Assembly (NCBI RefSeq): GCF_000739015.1
Contig: NZ_JPUG01000072.1
Location: forward strand, 1-51,911
Direction of reading: 5' to 3'
DNA from: Microvirga sp. BSC39
GTDB taxonomy: Bacteria > Pseudomonadota > Alphaproteobacteria > Rhizobiales > Beijerinckiaceae
Length of the DNA stretch: 51,911 nt
Part shown: positions 23,919-32,762 of the stretch, one piece after another
Layout of the letters: every line of letters begins with the position of its first letter
Numbering within the stretch: the first letter of the stretch is position 1
Program-made: the position numbers and the translations under genes
The notes under the pieces: generated by a model
The model's input: the letters and a program-made list of their open reading frames with translations, nothing else
Database searches by the model: none
Told to the model about the DNA's origin: nothing

Positions 23919-25583
23919 GTGAGAGTATTGCGTAAGGACCGCCTCGCGTCTCGCGTCGGCATTGGTCTTGCGGCCTTTCTGGCCGTCATGGTGAGCGGAG
24001 TGCGCGGCACGCAGGATGCCGTGGCCAACGGCGATACCCGCACACTGACCTTTTACCATAACAACACCAAGGAAACCCTCACCGTCACCTTCCGGCGCAA
24101 CGGGCAGTACGATTCGGCCGCCCTGCAGCAGCTCAACTGGTTCCTGCGCGACTGGCGGCGCGCCGAGTCGACCCGCATGGACCCGCGCCTGTTCGACACA
24201 GTGTGGGAGGTCTATCGGGAAGCGGGATCCGATGCACCCGTTCACGTGAACTCGGCCTACCGCTCGCCCCAGACCAATTCCATGCTCCGGCGGCGCTCCA
24301 GCGCAGTGGCGAAGAACAGCCAGCACATGCAGGGCAAGGCGATGGACTTCTACCTGCCCGACGTGTCCGCCTCCCGCGTGCGGGCCATCGGCATGCGGCT
24401 CCAGAACGGCGGCGTCGGCTATTATCCCAACGCCTATACGCCCTTCATCCACCTTGATGTGGGCAGCGTGCGCGCCTGGCCGCGCATGACCCGGTCCCAA
24501 CTCGCCAGCATCTTCCCCGACGGGAAGACCGTTCATATCCCAGCCGACGGCGGACCCATGCCCGGTTATGAGGAGGCCCGCGCTGAAGTGCTGGCCAAGG
24601 GCGGCACGGTGGCCGGCTACACGGCTTACGCGGATGCGGAGGAAGCCGTCGCGACCCAGCCGCGCCGCAAGAGCTTCTGGGCCACCCTGTTCGGTGGTGG
24701 CGACGACGAGGACGAGGATGCGGAGGAGATCCGCGTCGCCTCGCGGCCGGGCCGGGCGCTCATCGCCTCCCGCCAGCAGCCGTCGCAGGCGGACAATTAT
24801 GCGAGCGATTCCAACTCGTCGGTCTATGCGGCCCTGCAATCCTACGGAAATCCGGCACCGGCGGCACGCCGCGCGCCCGTGGCGGTCCAGCCGCGGCCCG
24901 AACCGCCTGCCCCGACAGTCGTAGCCTCCATGGCACCCGCCCTGCGCGAGGACCTGACACCGCCTGCGCCACCCCCGCTGCCTCCGACCCGAATCAACGG
25001 AGCGCCGAGCACGGTCCAGACCGCGTCCGGCCCGTCCCTGGCCTGGCAGCAGGGCCCCGGCGCCTCGGAGATGTCCATCGCCAAGGGCATGGCCTTCGCG
25101 CCGATGCCGCCCCGGCGACCCGACTCGGATGAGACGGGCGTCGAGGCTCTCGGCGGCGCCGTCGCCCTGGCCTATGCGCCGCTTCCCCCGGCCCGTCCGG
25201 GCTCGCTTTCGGCCACGAACCCGATTCCGGTTCTGGCTGACCTGCGCGGCACGACGAGTGCGGCAATCACCACCGCTGCGGCTCCCCTGCCCCCGCCGCG
25301 CCCGGATCTGCGGCCAATCCAGGTTGCCGCGGCGGCTCCAGTGGATATCCCGGTCGCCACGACCGGCTCGACGTCCAAGGACACCAAGCCGATCAAGGTC
25401 CAGCCTGATGCTCCAACCAAGGCTTCGGCAACTGCAGCGAAAGAGCCGCCTGCCACGGCGCTCACGGCCCTCATGGCGGCGGAGCCCAGCCTGCACATGG
25501 GGTTCTCAAAGAAGCCGGTGGCCGATCTGACGACGAACCGGTTCACGGGACCGGCCGTCAAGCCACTGAAGGTCGTGCAATAA
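23919..25583 (+). CDS. DUF882/M15-type peptidase domain protein with long Pro/Ala-rich tail
   Basis: A 554-residue exported protein, likely a metallopeptidase acting on peptidoglycan. GTG 23919 gives an N-terminal membrane or signal segment (GIGLAAFLAVMVSGVRG). The YcbK/DUF882 domain covers about residues 40-190. Zinc-ligand candidates are His in NSQHMQGKAMDFYLP (H and D of the HxxxxxxD motif) and His in PFIHLDVGSVRAWPR. From about residue 260 to the end the protein is low-complexity Pro/Ala/Arg, with repeated PLPPARP-type motifs, probably disordered. It lies 133 bp after the L,D-transpeptidase gene; the two enzymes would act on the same wall. Confidence 0.87.
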   Translation: MRVLRKDRLASRVGIGLAAFLAVMVSGVRGTQDAVANGDTRTLTFYHNNTKETLTVTFRRNGQYDSAALQQLNWFLRDWRRAESTRMDPRLFDTVWEVYREAGSDAPVHVNSAYRSPQTNSMLRRRSSAVAKNSQHMQGKAMDFYLPDVSASRVRAIGMRLQNGGVGYYPNAYTPFIHLDVGSVRAWPRMTRSQLASIFPDGKTVHIPADGGPMPGYEEARAEVLAKGGTVAGYTAYADAEEAVATQPRRKSFWATLFGGGDDEDEDAEEIRVASRPGRALIASRQQPSQADNYASDSNSSVYAALQSYGNPAPAARRAPVAVQPRPEPPAPTVVASMAPALREDLTPPAPPPLPPTRINGAPSTVQTASGPSLAWQQGPGASEMSIAKGMAFAPMPPRRPDSDETGVEALGGAVALAYAPLPPARPGSLSATNPIPVLADLRGTTSAAITTAAAPLPPPRPDLRPIQVAAAAPVDIPVATTGSTSKDTKPIKVQPDAPTKASATAAKEPPATALTALMAAEPSLHMGFSKKPVADLTTNRFTGPAVKPLKVVQ

Positions 25584-25585
25584 GA

Positions 25586-25609
25586 AAGGGCCCCGCTGGG
25601 GCCCTTTTT
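25586..25609. terminator. Bidirectional terminator
   Basis: AAAGGGCCCC, GCTG loop, GGGGCCCTTT, followed by TT. It lies between the convergent DUF882 and DUF1989 genes. Confidence 0.9.
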
Positions 25610-25613
25610 CGTT

Positions 25614-26474
25614 TCAGTCCTCGTGCCTGCGGCTGTAGCCGTTGCGGGCTGGCGAGGCCCACCCGGCAGGCGGGGCCTTCGGACGATAGACTTCCACCAG
25701 CAGCGGATGGCAGACGGCCGCGTCGCTCGAATGCTCCGCGCTGCAATCCCCGCCCGGGCAGGCGGAGAGCGCCCCTAAGAGATCGATCTCAGCGAAGAAC
25801 TCGAGATAATCGCCCGGCCGCACCGGGCTCGCCTTCATGAAGTACTGGCCGGTGTCGCGGGTGAAGCCCGTGCACATGAAGACGTTGAGCACGTCGTGCA
25901 CGGCAGGCTCCACCTCCTGCTTCGGCTTGCCCAAGCGCTCGCTCAGGGCACGGGTCAGGTTCGAGTGGCAGCAATGGTGGTACTCGTTGCCTGAGAGGAG
26001 CTTGTGCGTGTAGGGGTCGCAGCGCGTGCCGATCACGTCATGCACGGAGCCTCCGAACTCGTCGAAACCGTACCAGTCCAGGGTGTCGTGGGTGATCGTC
26101 GCCATGGCGCGCAGGTAAGGCAGGCACGACCAGAGCTGGTCGCCGGTCGAGAGATGCGTGCCGTGCAGCGCCCGCGTCTTGCCGGAGAAGAAGCGCTCGT
26201 TGACGTCGCCCGCCGACCAGAGATTGAGGTCGCCCACCTGCGGCCCCTCGATGCTGACGATCCGAAAGAACGAGCCCGCCGGCACCCGGAAGCAGCGCGC
26301 CTCGCGGGGCGGCACCACGACCTCGTCCACCTTCTCCCAACCATCGCGGGCGGCCTGATAGGCGGCGAGGTCGGGCCGCGGCAGGGTGTCGACGGGATAG
26401 CAGATGACCGGCCGGATCTTCCGGCGCGCTTCGGCGTCCTGAGGCTCCGTCACTTCGTGTGGCGCGCGCTTCAT
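25614..26474 (-). CDS. DUF1989 (urea carboxylase-associated) family protein
   Basis: A 286-residue member of the family named after genes beside urea carboxylase; no urea carboxylase is nearby here. ATG 26474 has GGAGGA 6 bp upstream. Family blocks: the core strand PPREARCFRVPAGSFFRIVS, QVGDLNLW, the pattern HLSTGDQLWSCLPYLRAMAT and NEYHHCCHSNLTRAL, a His/Cys cluster that could bind metal, then DVLNVFMCTGF and PGDYLEFFAEIDLLGALSAC. The C-terminal CPGGDCS adds more Cys. The biochemical activity is uncertain; homologues have been linked to amine or amide nitrogen use. Confidence 0.85.
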   Translation of the reverse strand: MKRAPHEVTEPQDAEARRKIRPVICYPVDTLPRPDLAAYQAARDGWEKVDEVVVPPREARCFRVPAGSFFRIVSIEGPQVGDLNLWSAGDVNERFFSGKTRALHGTHLSTGDQLWSCLPYLRAMATITHDTLDWYGFDEFGGSVHDVIGTRCDPYTHKLLSGNEYHHCCHSNLTRALSERLGKPKQEVEPAVHDVLNVFMCTGFTRDTGQYFMKASPVRPGDYLEFFAEIDLLGALSACPGGDCSAEHSSDAAVCHPLLVEVYRPKAPPAGWASPARNGYSRRHED

Positions 26475-26643
26475 GCATTCCTCCCGTGTCGATTCTCCTC
26501 GAATCTATAGAGAACCGGATCGCCCGGGGCGAGGTCACGGGCTGCATGGCAGATCATCGAGGACGAAAAGGCTTCAATGAGAGACCCCTCTCTTGAGCCA
26601 CAGGATGTTTCGTATTCTATGGCCCCATGACAAGGACCGGACG

Positions 26644-27090
26644 ATGAACGACCTGAACGCCCTGCGCCCGCTGGAGGCCTATCCAAGCCGCACCTCCACC
26701 GACATCCGCTATGCGGATCTCGACCGGCAGGGGCACGTGAACAATGCGGTCTTCGCCACCTTCTCGGAAGTGGGGCGGGTCGCCTTCATGTACGATCCGG
26801 CGAGGCCGCTCGCCACGGAGGGGCGGAGCTTCGTCATCGCCCGGCTGCAGATCGATTTTCGGGCCGAGCTCTTCTGGCCCGGCAGCGTTGATATCGGCAC
26901 AGGCGTGGTGAGGGTCGGGCGCAGCTCGTTCACCCTGGCTCAGGGCATTTTCAATGAAGGGCGCCTCGTTGCCACGACAGAGGCGACCATCGTCATAGTG
27001 GACAAGGAGACCCGCCGCTCGACGCCGCTGCCGCCTGCGACGGTCGAAGTCCTGCAGTCCCTGCGTCTGGCAGACGCGCCTCAGGAATGA
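26644..27090 (+). CDS. Acyl-CoA thioesterase, 4-hydroxybenzoyl-CoA thioesterase family (hotdog fold)
   Basis: A 148-residue hotdog protein that would hydrolyse an acyl- or aroyl-CoA. ATG 26644 is preceded by GGACCGG; a start at 26593 would add 17 residues lacking family similarity. The signature DIRYADLDRQGHVNNAVFAT carries the catalytic Asp (DxxGHVNN) near residue 30. FRAELFWPGSVDIGTGVVRV and SSFTLAQGIF complete the fold. Substrate unknown. It is convergent with gapR; a bidirectional hairpin separates them. Confidence 0.87.
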   Translation: MNDLNALRPLEAYPSRTSTDIRYADLDRQGHVNNAVFATFSEVGRVAFMYDPARPLATEGRSFVIARLQIDFRAELFWPGSVDIGTGVVRVGRSSFTLAQGIFNEGRLVATTEATIVIVDKETRRSTPLPPATVEVLQSLRLADAPQE

Positions 27091-27092
27091 CA

Positions 27093-27122
27093 AAGGCCCG
27101 GCAGATTGTGCTGCAGGGCCTT
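27093..27122. terminator. Bidirectional terminator hairpin
   Basis: AAGGCCC-G-GCAG, a 6-nt loop, then CTGC-A-GGGCCTT, with one mismatch. It separates the convergent thioesterase gene and gapR. Confidence 0.75.
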
Positions 27123-27150
27123 CGAATGTCTCAAAACGCTTAGACCCGCT

Positions 27151-27408
27151 CTACGCCATCCCAAGCGCCTGCATGTAGAGCTCGAGGATCGCCTCCTCTT
27201 CCTGGCGCTCGGCGTAGTCGCGCTTGCGCAGGGAGATGATCTTGCGCAGGACCTTGGTGTCGAATCCGTTGCCCTTGGCCTCGGCGTAGACGTCCTTGAT
27301 GTCGCCCGCGATGCCGGCCTTTTCCTCCTCGAGGCGCTCAATGCGCTCGATGAAGGCCTTCAGCTGGTCGGCGGCGACGGATTCGGTGTTGAAAGCTGCG
27401 TCATCCAT
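27151..27408 (-). CDS. gapR: GapR-family nucleoid-associated protein (DUF2312)
   Basis: GapR binds overtwisted, A/T-rich DNA ahead of replication and transcription and stimulates type II topoisomerases; it is widespread in alphaproteobacteria. 85 residues from ATG 27408, with AGGGGC upstream. Hallmarks: the first helix LKAFIERIERLEEEKAGI, then DIKDVYAEAKGNGFDTKVLR and the C-terminal KRDYAERQEEEAILELYM. It is the last gene of a minus-strand operon with the amidohydrolase and DUF1244 genes (61-bp gap to DUF1244). Confidence 0.92.
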   Translation of the reverse strand: MDDAAFNTESVAADQLKAFIERIERLEEEKAGIAGDIKDVYAEAKGNGFDTKVLRKIISLRKRDYAERQEEEAILELYMQALGMA

Positions 27409-27469
27409 GAATGAAGCCCCTGATTGATGGCGTTGGTGCCACTGTTATGGTCATTTGGTTGAAGCCGTT

Positions 27470-27775
27470 TTAATGCCCCGGCTTCGATTTCTCAAAATCT
27501 GCGAGTTGCGTCGGGCTGGCCTCACCCTGGTGGCGCTGCTTCCACTCCTCATAGGGCATGCCGTAGACTCGGGTCCGGCTGTCCTCCTTGGAGAGGGTGA
27601 CGCCCCGCTCGTCGGCGGCATCTTTCAACCAGTTGGACAGGCAGTTGCGGCAGAAGCCCGCCAGATTCATGAGGTCGATGTTTTGGACGTCCGTGCGCTC
27701 GCGCAGGTGCTCGACCAGCCTGCGGAAGGCGGCCGCCTCCAGTTCCGTGCGGGTCCTGTCGTCGATGTCCTTCAT
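27470..27775 (-). CDS. DUF1244 family protein
   Basis: A 101-residue protein of unknown function, common in alpha- and gammaproteobacteria. ATG 27775 overlaps the upstream amidohydrolase stop by 4 bp (ATGA), so translation is coupled. The conserved block MNLAGFCRNCLSNWLKDAAD, with CxxC, is near residues 36-55, then GMPYEEWKQRHQ. The C-terminus is variable. It sits between the amidohydrolase gene and gapR, an order I recall from Sinorhizobium relatives. Confidence 0.86.
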   Translation of the reverse strand: MKDIDDRTRTELEAAAFRRLVEHLRERTDVQNIDLMNLAGFCRNCLSNWLKDAADERGVTLSKEDSRTRVYGMPYEEWKQRHQGEASPTQLADFEKSKPGH

Positions 27776-28620
27776 TGGCTTGCTCCTCCATGCTGGCGCA
27801 GGCGGTCACGGGTGCGGGTGCCGAAGATCCGGGGCGCCCGAAGCTCCGGCCGGCTCGCCAGTGGCTCGAGCAGCCGCGCGAAGCGCTCGGCCCAGTCCTC
27901 GGCGCCCTCGTCGGAGGCGATCAGGTCCTGCCGGATCTCGATGAGAGCATTGGCCAGGCCGCGCACCGTCGCATGGCGGTCGATGGTGTCGCCCGCGAGC
28001 GCCCCATCATAGGGCTCGTTGTCGCCGACGACGAGTCCGTCCTCCGCCTGCAGCCCCTCCAGGAGCGGCTTGGCGAAGCGGTCGTCCGCATCCCAGAGGA
28101 TCCCCACATGCCAGGGCCGGGGCCAGCCGCGCCAGACGGGGGTGAAGCTGTGGACCGTCACGACGACTGGAGGATGGCCGGCCGCCATGGCCTTATGGAT
28201 CGCGTCCGAGATCGCGTGATCGTAAGGATCGTAGAACCGGGCGATGCGCTGCTGCACCTCCGCCTCGTCTAGGCGGGCATTGCCCGGCACCACCGCACCG
28301 TCGGAGAGGCGCATCACGAGCGTCGGGTCGTCCCTGCCCCGGTTCGGGTCGATGATCAGCCGCGAGAACCGGGTGAGGATCGCCGGAGCGCCGAGGCGTC
28401 GGGCGAGCGAGCGGGTGACGGCAGCCGCCCCGATGTCATAGGCGATGTGGCGCTGAAACTCGGATTCCGGCAGGCCGAGATCGCCTAAATCCGGCGGCAC
28501 TGCATTGGAGGCGTGGTCGCACAGGATCAGGATCCCCGATTCGACGGAACCAGGAATGGTCTCGACCGGATGGGGCTCAAGGGATGGTTCTTCGAGCCTG
28601 AGCGCAGCGGAAACAGACAT
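27772..28620 (-). CDS. N-formylglutamate amidohydrolase family protein (copy 1)
   Basis: A 282-residue putative zinc amidohydrolase of the FGase family, which in histidine degradation hydrolyses N-formylglutamate. ATG 28620. Motifs: LILCDHASNAVPPDLGDLGL (metal-binding His in DHAS), HIAYDIGAAAVTRSLA, SRLIIDPNRGRDDPTLV, VVTVHSFTPVWRG and DNEPYDGALAGDTIDRH. No hut genes are adjacent, so a different N-acyl substrate is possible. First gene of the operon that runs into DUF1244 and gapR. A second, diverged family member is at 34330-35220. Confidence 0.87.
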   Translation of the reverse strand: MSVSAALRLEEPSLEPHPVETIPGSVESGILILCDHASNAVPPDLGDLGLPESEFQRHIAYDIGAAAVTRSLARRLGAPAILTRFSRLIIDPNRGRDDPTLVMRLSDGAVVPGNARLDEAEVQQRIARFYDPYDHAISDAIHKAMAAGHPPVVVTVHSFTPVWRGWPRPWHVGILWDADDRFAKPLLEGLQAEDGLVVGDNEPYDGALAGDTIDRHATVRGLANALIEIRQDLIASDEGAEDWAERFARLLEPLASRPELRAPRIFGTRTRDRLRQHGGASQ

Positions 28621-28730
28621 GGCGAGGGTGGATTTTCACGAACGATGATTGAACGGCGGAGGAAAAGCCTTACCCTGCCCCTCCAACCCTGACAACGCGA
28701 CCTTCCGCGCAACAGACTTTCACGTTCCAC

Positions 28731-29669
28731 ATGTCCCCGACATCCACCACGGCCCGCCTCGAGCCGGGCTTCGCCTCCGCTTTTGCCGCCCTCTGCTTGG
28801 GGGCCGTGGCCATGGGCATTTCCCCGATCTTCGTCCGCTTCGCCTCCGCCGACATGGGCGGAACCCCGGCCGATGTCGGCCCCTTCGCCAGCGCCTTCTG
28901 GCGCGTCTCGCTCTGCCTGCCCCTGCTCTATGTCTGGATGCGCATTGAGGAGCGGCGCGCGCCAACCGGTGCGCCGACGGTTCGTTTCTCCAAGGCCAGC
29001 ATCCTGGGCGGCATCGTCTTTGCGGGCGATCTCTTCTTCTGGCACCTGGCGATTCTCAAGACCACCGTGGCGAATGCCACGTTCTTTGCCACCATGGCGC
29101 CGCTCTTCGTCGTGCTGACGGTCTGGCTGATCTTCAGGCAGCAGGTGTCGCGGGGCACCTTCCTAGGCCTCGGGCTTTGCCTGCTGGGCGGAGCCGCCCT
29201 GATCGGTCAGAGCCTGCAGGCGGACCCGGCCCGGATCGAAGGCGATCTCTACGGGGTCGCCACGGCGTTCTTCTTCGGGATGTATTTCCTGGCCGCCAGC
29301 CGCGCGCGCAAGACGGCGGGCGCCGCGCGGGTGACGTTCGAGGCGGGGCTCATCACCTCCGCCATCCTGTTCGTCATCGCGGTTCTGTTCGACACGCGGG
29401 TGATCCCGCAGACGGGCCAAGGCATCGCGGCGCTGCTGGCCATGTCCTATGTCAGCCATGCGGGCGGCCAGGGACTGCTCGCCATCGCTCTCGGGCGCCT
29501 GCCGGCGACCTTCTCGTCCCTGGTGATTTTCCTCGAGGCGATTGCGGCGGCCGTGTTCGGCTGGGCCGTGCTGGGCGAGGCGCTGACGCCGATCCAGGCC
29601 TTGGGCGGTGCACTGATCCTGTTCGGCATCTGGGTGGCACGTCCGAAACCCGAAGCGCAGGCCAGTTAG
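28731..29669 (+). CDS. DMT superfamily transporter (EamA)
   Basis: A 312-residue inner-membrane protein with two EamA repeats of about five helices each. ATG 28731. The first repeat begins FAALCLGAVAMGISPIFVRF and ends WLIFRQQVSRGTFLGLGLCL. The second contains ATAFFFGMYFLAASRARKTA and ends with LGEALTPIQALGGALILFGI, the usual EamA C-terminal pattern. Substrates of this family are amino acids, metabolites or drugs and cannot be told. It is divergent from the amidohydrolase operon. Confidence 0.88.
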   Translation: MSPTSTTARLEPGFASAFAALCLGAVAMGISPIFVRFASADMGGTPADVGPFASAFWRVSLCLPLLYVWMRIEERRAPTGAPTVRFSKASILGGIVFAGDLFFWHLAILKTTVANATFFATMAPLFVVLTVWLIFRQQVSRGTFLGLGLCLLGGAALIGQSLQADPARIEGDLYGVATAFFFGMYFLAASRARKTAGAARVTFEAGLITSAILFVIAVLFDTRVIPQTGQGIAALLAMSYVSHAGGQGLLAIALGRLPATFSSLVIFLEAIAAAVFGWAVLGEALTPIQALGGALILFGIWVARPKPEAQAS

Positions 29670-29872
29670 CCCAGCACCGCCCCTCTCCGAACGGGGAGCA
29701 ACACCCGCCTGAATGCCGGGTGCCTGTGTCGCAGAGGCCATGCAGGCGGCAAATTCTTCAACCCGCCGGCTCGAAGGTCTTGCTCCTGGGGCTCATCTGG
29801 CCGACAACGATTCGCCAAAGTTCTTGACCCATTGTGCGATTTCATTCCTTTCGATTCGACCAAACCATATCC

Positions 29873-30337
29873 ATGAAGGCCTTCACCCTCACAACGCCTG
29901 CTTTCCGGCGGCGAAGCCTTGCACTCGCGGCCTTCGTCGTGAGCGGGTGCGTGCTCGCCGCGTCACCCGCGAAGGCGGACCTGCGCCTGTGCAACATGAC
30001 CTCGAGCCGGGTCGGCATCGCGCTCGGCTACCGGGACGCGCAAGGGTGGGTGACGGAGGGCTGGTGGAATCTCACCGCCCGTGGCTGCGAAACCCTGCTG
30101 AAGGGCCAGCTCGCCGGGCGCTTCTATTACGTCTACGCCATCGATTACGACCGTGGCGGCGAATGGAGCGGGCGCTCCTTCATGTGTACGCGGGAGCGCG
30201 AATTCACGATTCGCGGCACGGAGGATTGCCTCGCCAGGGGCTTTGATCGCAGCGGCTTCTTCGAAGTCGACACCGGAGAACAGAAGAGCTGGACCATTCA
30301 GCTCACCGAAACAAACCGCCCAGGGGGGCAGCCATAA
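29873..30337 (+). CDS. DUF1036 family exported protein
   Basis: A 154-residue periplasmic protein of unknown function. ATG 29873 gives a signal peptide (RRSLALAAFVVSGCVLAASPAKA) cleaved before DLRLCN. The DUF1036 core has LRLCNMTSSRVGIALGYRDA, EGWWNLTARGCETLL, FYYVYAIDYDRGGEW and FMCTREREFTIRGTEDCLAR, with three cysteines that could form disulfides. Its stop shares one base with the pyk start (TAATG), so the two are translationally coupled, a pairing conserved in Rhizobiales to my knowledge. Its link to glycolysis is unknown. Confidence 0.88.
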   Translation: MKAFTLTTPAFRRRSLALAAFVVSGCVLAASPAKADLRLCNMTSSRVGIALGYRDAQGWVTEGWWNLTARGCETLLKGQLAGRFYYVYAIDYDRGGEWSGRSFMCTREREFTIRGTEDCLARGFDRSGFFEVDTGEQKSWTIQLTETNRPGGQP

Positions 30338-31773
30338 TGAGACGCGCACGCCGCACGAAGATCCTCGCAACCTTAGGCCCGGCCTCCGAGAATTCGGAGA
30401 TGATCGAGAAGCTGTTCGAGGCGGGAGCCGATGTGTTCCGCCTGAACATGAGCCACCTGCCGCGCGAGAAGCTGAAGGAGCGGGTTGCCATGATCCGCGC
30501 CGTCGAGGCCAAGTTCAGGCGGCCCATCGCCATCCTGGCGGATCTGCAGGGACCGAAGCTGCGCGTCGGCGCATTCGAAGGCGACGGCGCCATGCTGGTG
30601 CCGGGACAATCCTTCACGCTCGACGCGGACAAGACCCCCGGCACCGCCGATCGCGTGCACCTGCCCCATCCGGAGATCCTCTCCTCGCTCGAGCCCGGCC
30701 ATACGGTTCTGATCGACGACGGCAAGCTGCGGCTGCGCGTGAAGAGCGTGAAGAAGGGTTCCGCGACCACCTCGGTGGAGGTCGCCGGCAAGATTTCCAA
30801 CCGCAAGGGCGTGAGCCTGCCCGACACCACGATCCCGGTCGCCGCCATGACCGAGAAGGACCGCTCGGATCTCGAAGCGGCGCTCGATGCCGGCGTGGAC
30901 TGGATCGCGCTCTCCTTCGTCCAGCGCCCCGAGGACGTGGCCGAGGTGAAGAAGGTGGCTCGCGGCCGGGCTCTCGTGATGTCGAAGCTCGAGAAGCCGC
31001 AGGCGATCTCCCGCCTCGACGAGATCATCGAGATTTCCGACGCCGTGATGGTTGCCCGCGGCGACCTCGGCGTCGAGATGCCGCTGGAAAAGGTGCCGGG
31101 CATCCAGAAGCGCATCGTCCGCACGGCGCGCCGTTACGGCAAGCCCGTCGTGGTGGCGACCCAGATGCTGGAATCCATGATCACCTCCCCGGTGCCCACC
31201 CGCGCCGAGGTCTCCGACGTGGCGACCGCCGTCTATGACGGGGCCGACGCGGTGATGCTCTCGGCCGAGAGCGCCTCGGGCCAGTACCCGATCGATGCGG
31301 TGTCCACCATGAGCCGCATTGCGGAAGAGGTGGAGCAGGACCAGAACTACTGGTCGATCATGCGCACGCTCAATGCCGAGCCGGAGGCGACAGGATCGGA
31401 CGCCATCGCGGCGGCCTCGCACCAGATCGCCGACACCCTCAACCTGAAGACCGTGGCCGCCTGGACCTTCTCGGGCTCGACGGCCTTCCGCATCGCCCGC
31501 GAGCGGCCGAACTCCACGGTCATTGCGCTGACTCCCAGCATCGACACCGCCCGTCGTCTCGCACTTGTATGGGGCGTGCATTCGATCCGCACGAAGGATG
31601 CGAACGACATCGACGACATGGCGTTCCGCGCCTGCAAGTTCGCCGTGCGCGAAGGTTTCTCGCATGTGGGTGAACGGGTGATCATCGTGGCCGGCATGCC
31701 CTTCGGCACGCCGGGCGCCACCAACATGGTGCGCATCGCTTTCGTGAACCAGGAGCACGCCGCTCAGGCGTGA
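30337..31773 (+). CDS. pyk: Pyruvate kinase
   Basis: Transfers phosphate from phosphoenolpyruvate to ADP, the last step of glycolysis. 478 residues, standard length. N-terminal RRTKILATLGPASENSEMIE, then FRLNMSHLPREKLKERV, ADLQGPKLRVG, the active-site block MVARGDLGVEMPLEKVPGIQ with KLEKPQAI before it, VVVATQMLESM, and AVMLSAESASGQYP. The C-terminal allosteric domain ends VRIAFVNQEH. Start ATG 30337 overlaps the DUF1036 stop by one base. The 3' end overlaps the convergent hydrolase gene by 10 bp. Confidence 0.97.
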   Translation: MRRARRTKILATLGPASENSEMIEKLFEAGADVFRLNMSHLPREKLKERVAMIRAVEAKFRRPIAILADLQGPKLRVGAFEGDGAMLVPGQSFTLDADKTPGTADRVHLPHPEILSSLEPGHTVLIDDGKLRLRVKSVKKGSATTSVEVAGKISNRKGVSLPDTTIPVAAMTEKDRSDLEAALDAGVDWIALSFVQRPEDVAEVKKVARGRALVMSKLEKPQAISRLDEIIEISDAVMVARGDLGVEMPLEKVPGIQKRIVRTARRYGKPVVVATQMLESMITSPVPTRAEVSDVATAVYDGADAVMLSAESASGQYPIDAVSTMSRIAEEVEQDQNYWSIMRTLNAEPEATGSDAIAAASHQIADTLNLKTVAAWTFSGSTAFRIARERPNSTVIALTPSIDTARRLALVWGVHSIRTKDANDIDDMAFRACKFAVREGFSHVGERVIIVAGMPFGTPGATNMVRIAFVNQEHAAQA

Positions 31774-32747
31774 TCCACTTCCGCCCTGGTCGGAGCAACC
31801 CGCTCGGCCAGGGCCTCGATGGCGGATAGCACCGTTTCCTGATCGGCATATTGCGGCATGTGGCCGATACCAGGCATCAGGATCAGTTCCGCGCCCGGCA
31901 CCTCGCGGGCGAAGCAGCGGCTGTGCAGGTCCGTCCAGACGATCTCGTCCTCATCGCCGGCAATCACCAGCGTGGGCAGGCGGATGTCCCTATAGCGCCC
32001 GCTCTGCCTGAGAACCCCGTCGTACATGACGGCGAAGTCCTGCATGTTGACCTCGTAGGCTCTCGGGCGGAAGGCCAGCGGAATGAAACCCTTGGTCACG
32101 ATGCCTTTGGGCGGCTGTTGCGGCCAGAACGTCTTTTTCTTCATCAGGGGCCGGAGCACGAGCAGGATCGGCACGGCCAACGTGCGGAACCAGAGCCAGC
32201 TCGCCCAGGATTCGATGAGCCGGCGGTACCAGCCGATATAGCCGCCGGGCCAAGGGGTCGTGATGCCGGAGAGTACGACGATCGCTCCGGCCACGTCGGT
32301 ATGGTCCAGGCCGAAATGCGGCACGATGGTTCCGGACCAGGAATGCCCCACGATCACTGCGTTGCGGACACCGAGCTGGCGCAGGGCGCCGGCGACGAGC
32401 TCCGCCTGGCGGGCGGGTTCGGCCTCGCCGAGGCCGGCTTTCCGCTCGCTCCAGCCATGGCCGGGGCGGTCGATGGCGATCACCCGATAGCGTCGCGAGA
32501 GCACCGTTCCCATGCCCACCATGGACTCGACGAGGTTCGAGGAGGCGCCGTGCAGGAGGACGATGGTTCCTCGGGACGGGGCACCGTGGGGGCCCGCCTC
32601 CCGGTAATGGATCCTGCAGCCCCCGACGTCCAGGAACTGGCCAGTCGGCGGAAAGCGCCTCTCGATGCGCCAGGCATAGAGGTAGGTGAACGCGGTACCC
32701 AGGATCAGAAGAAGGAAAGGTGCAGCCAGGACGAGGAGCAGGGTCAT
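31764..32747 (-). CDS. Membrane-anchored alpha/beta hydrolase
   Basis: A 327-residue alpha/beta-hydrolase with one N-terminal membrane helix (LLLVLAAPFLLLILGTAFTY). The oxyanion strand is IVLLHGASSNLVESMVGMG, the nucleophile elbow is GHSWSG near residue 136, the acid region is VIAGDEDEIVW, and the catalytic His is in PGIGHMPQYAD. The substrate is unknown; ester or lactone hydrolysis is most likely. It is downstream of the TPR gene in the same direction (15-bp gap) and overlaps pyk by 10 bp tail to tail. Confidence 0.88.
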   Translation of the reverse strand: MTLLLVLAAPFLLLILGTAFTYLYAWRIERRFPPTGQFLDVGGCRIHYREAGPHGAPSRGTIVLLHGASSNLVESMVGMGTVLSRRYRVIAIDRPGHGWSERKAGLGEAEPARQAELVAGALRQLGVRNAVIVGHSWSGTIVPHFGLDHTDVAGAIVVLSGITTPWPGGYIGWYRRLIESWASWLWFRTLAVPILLVLRPLMKKKTFWPQQPPKGIVTKGFIPLAFRPRAYEVNMQDFAVMYDGVLRQSGRYRDIRLPTLVIAGDEDEIVWTDLHSRCFAREVPGAELILMPGIGHMPQYADQETVLSAIEALAERVAPTRAEVDHA

Positions 32748-32762
32748 CCCCGCAACCTGGGA

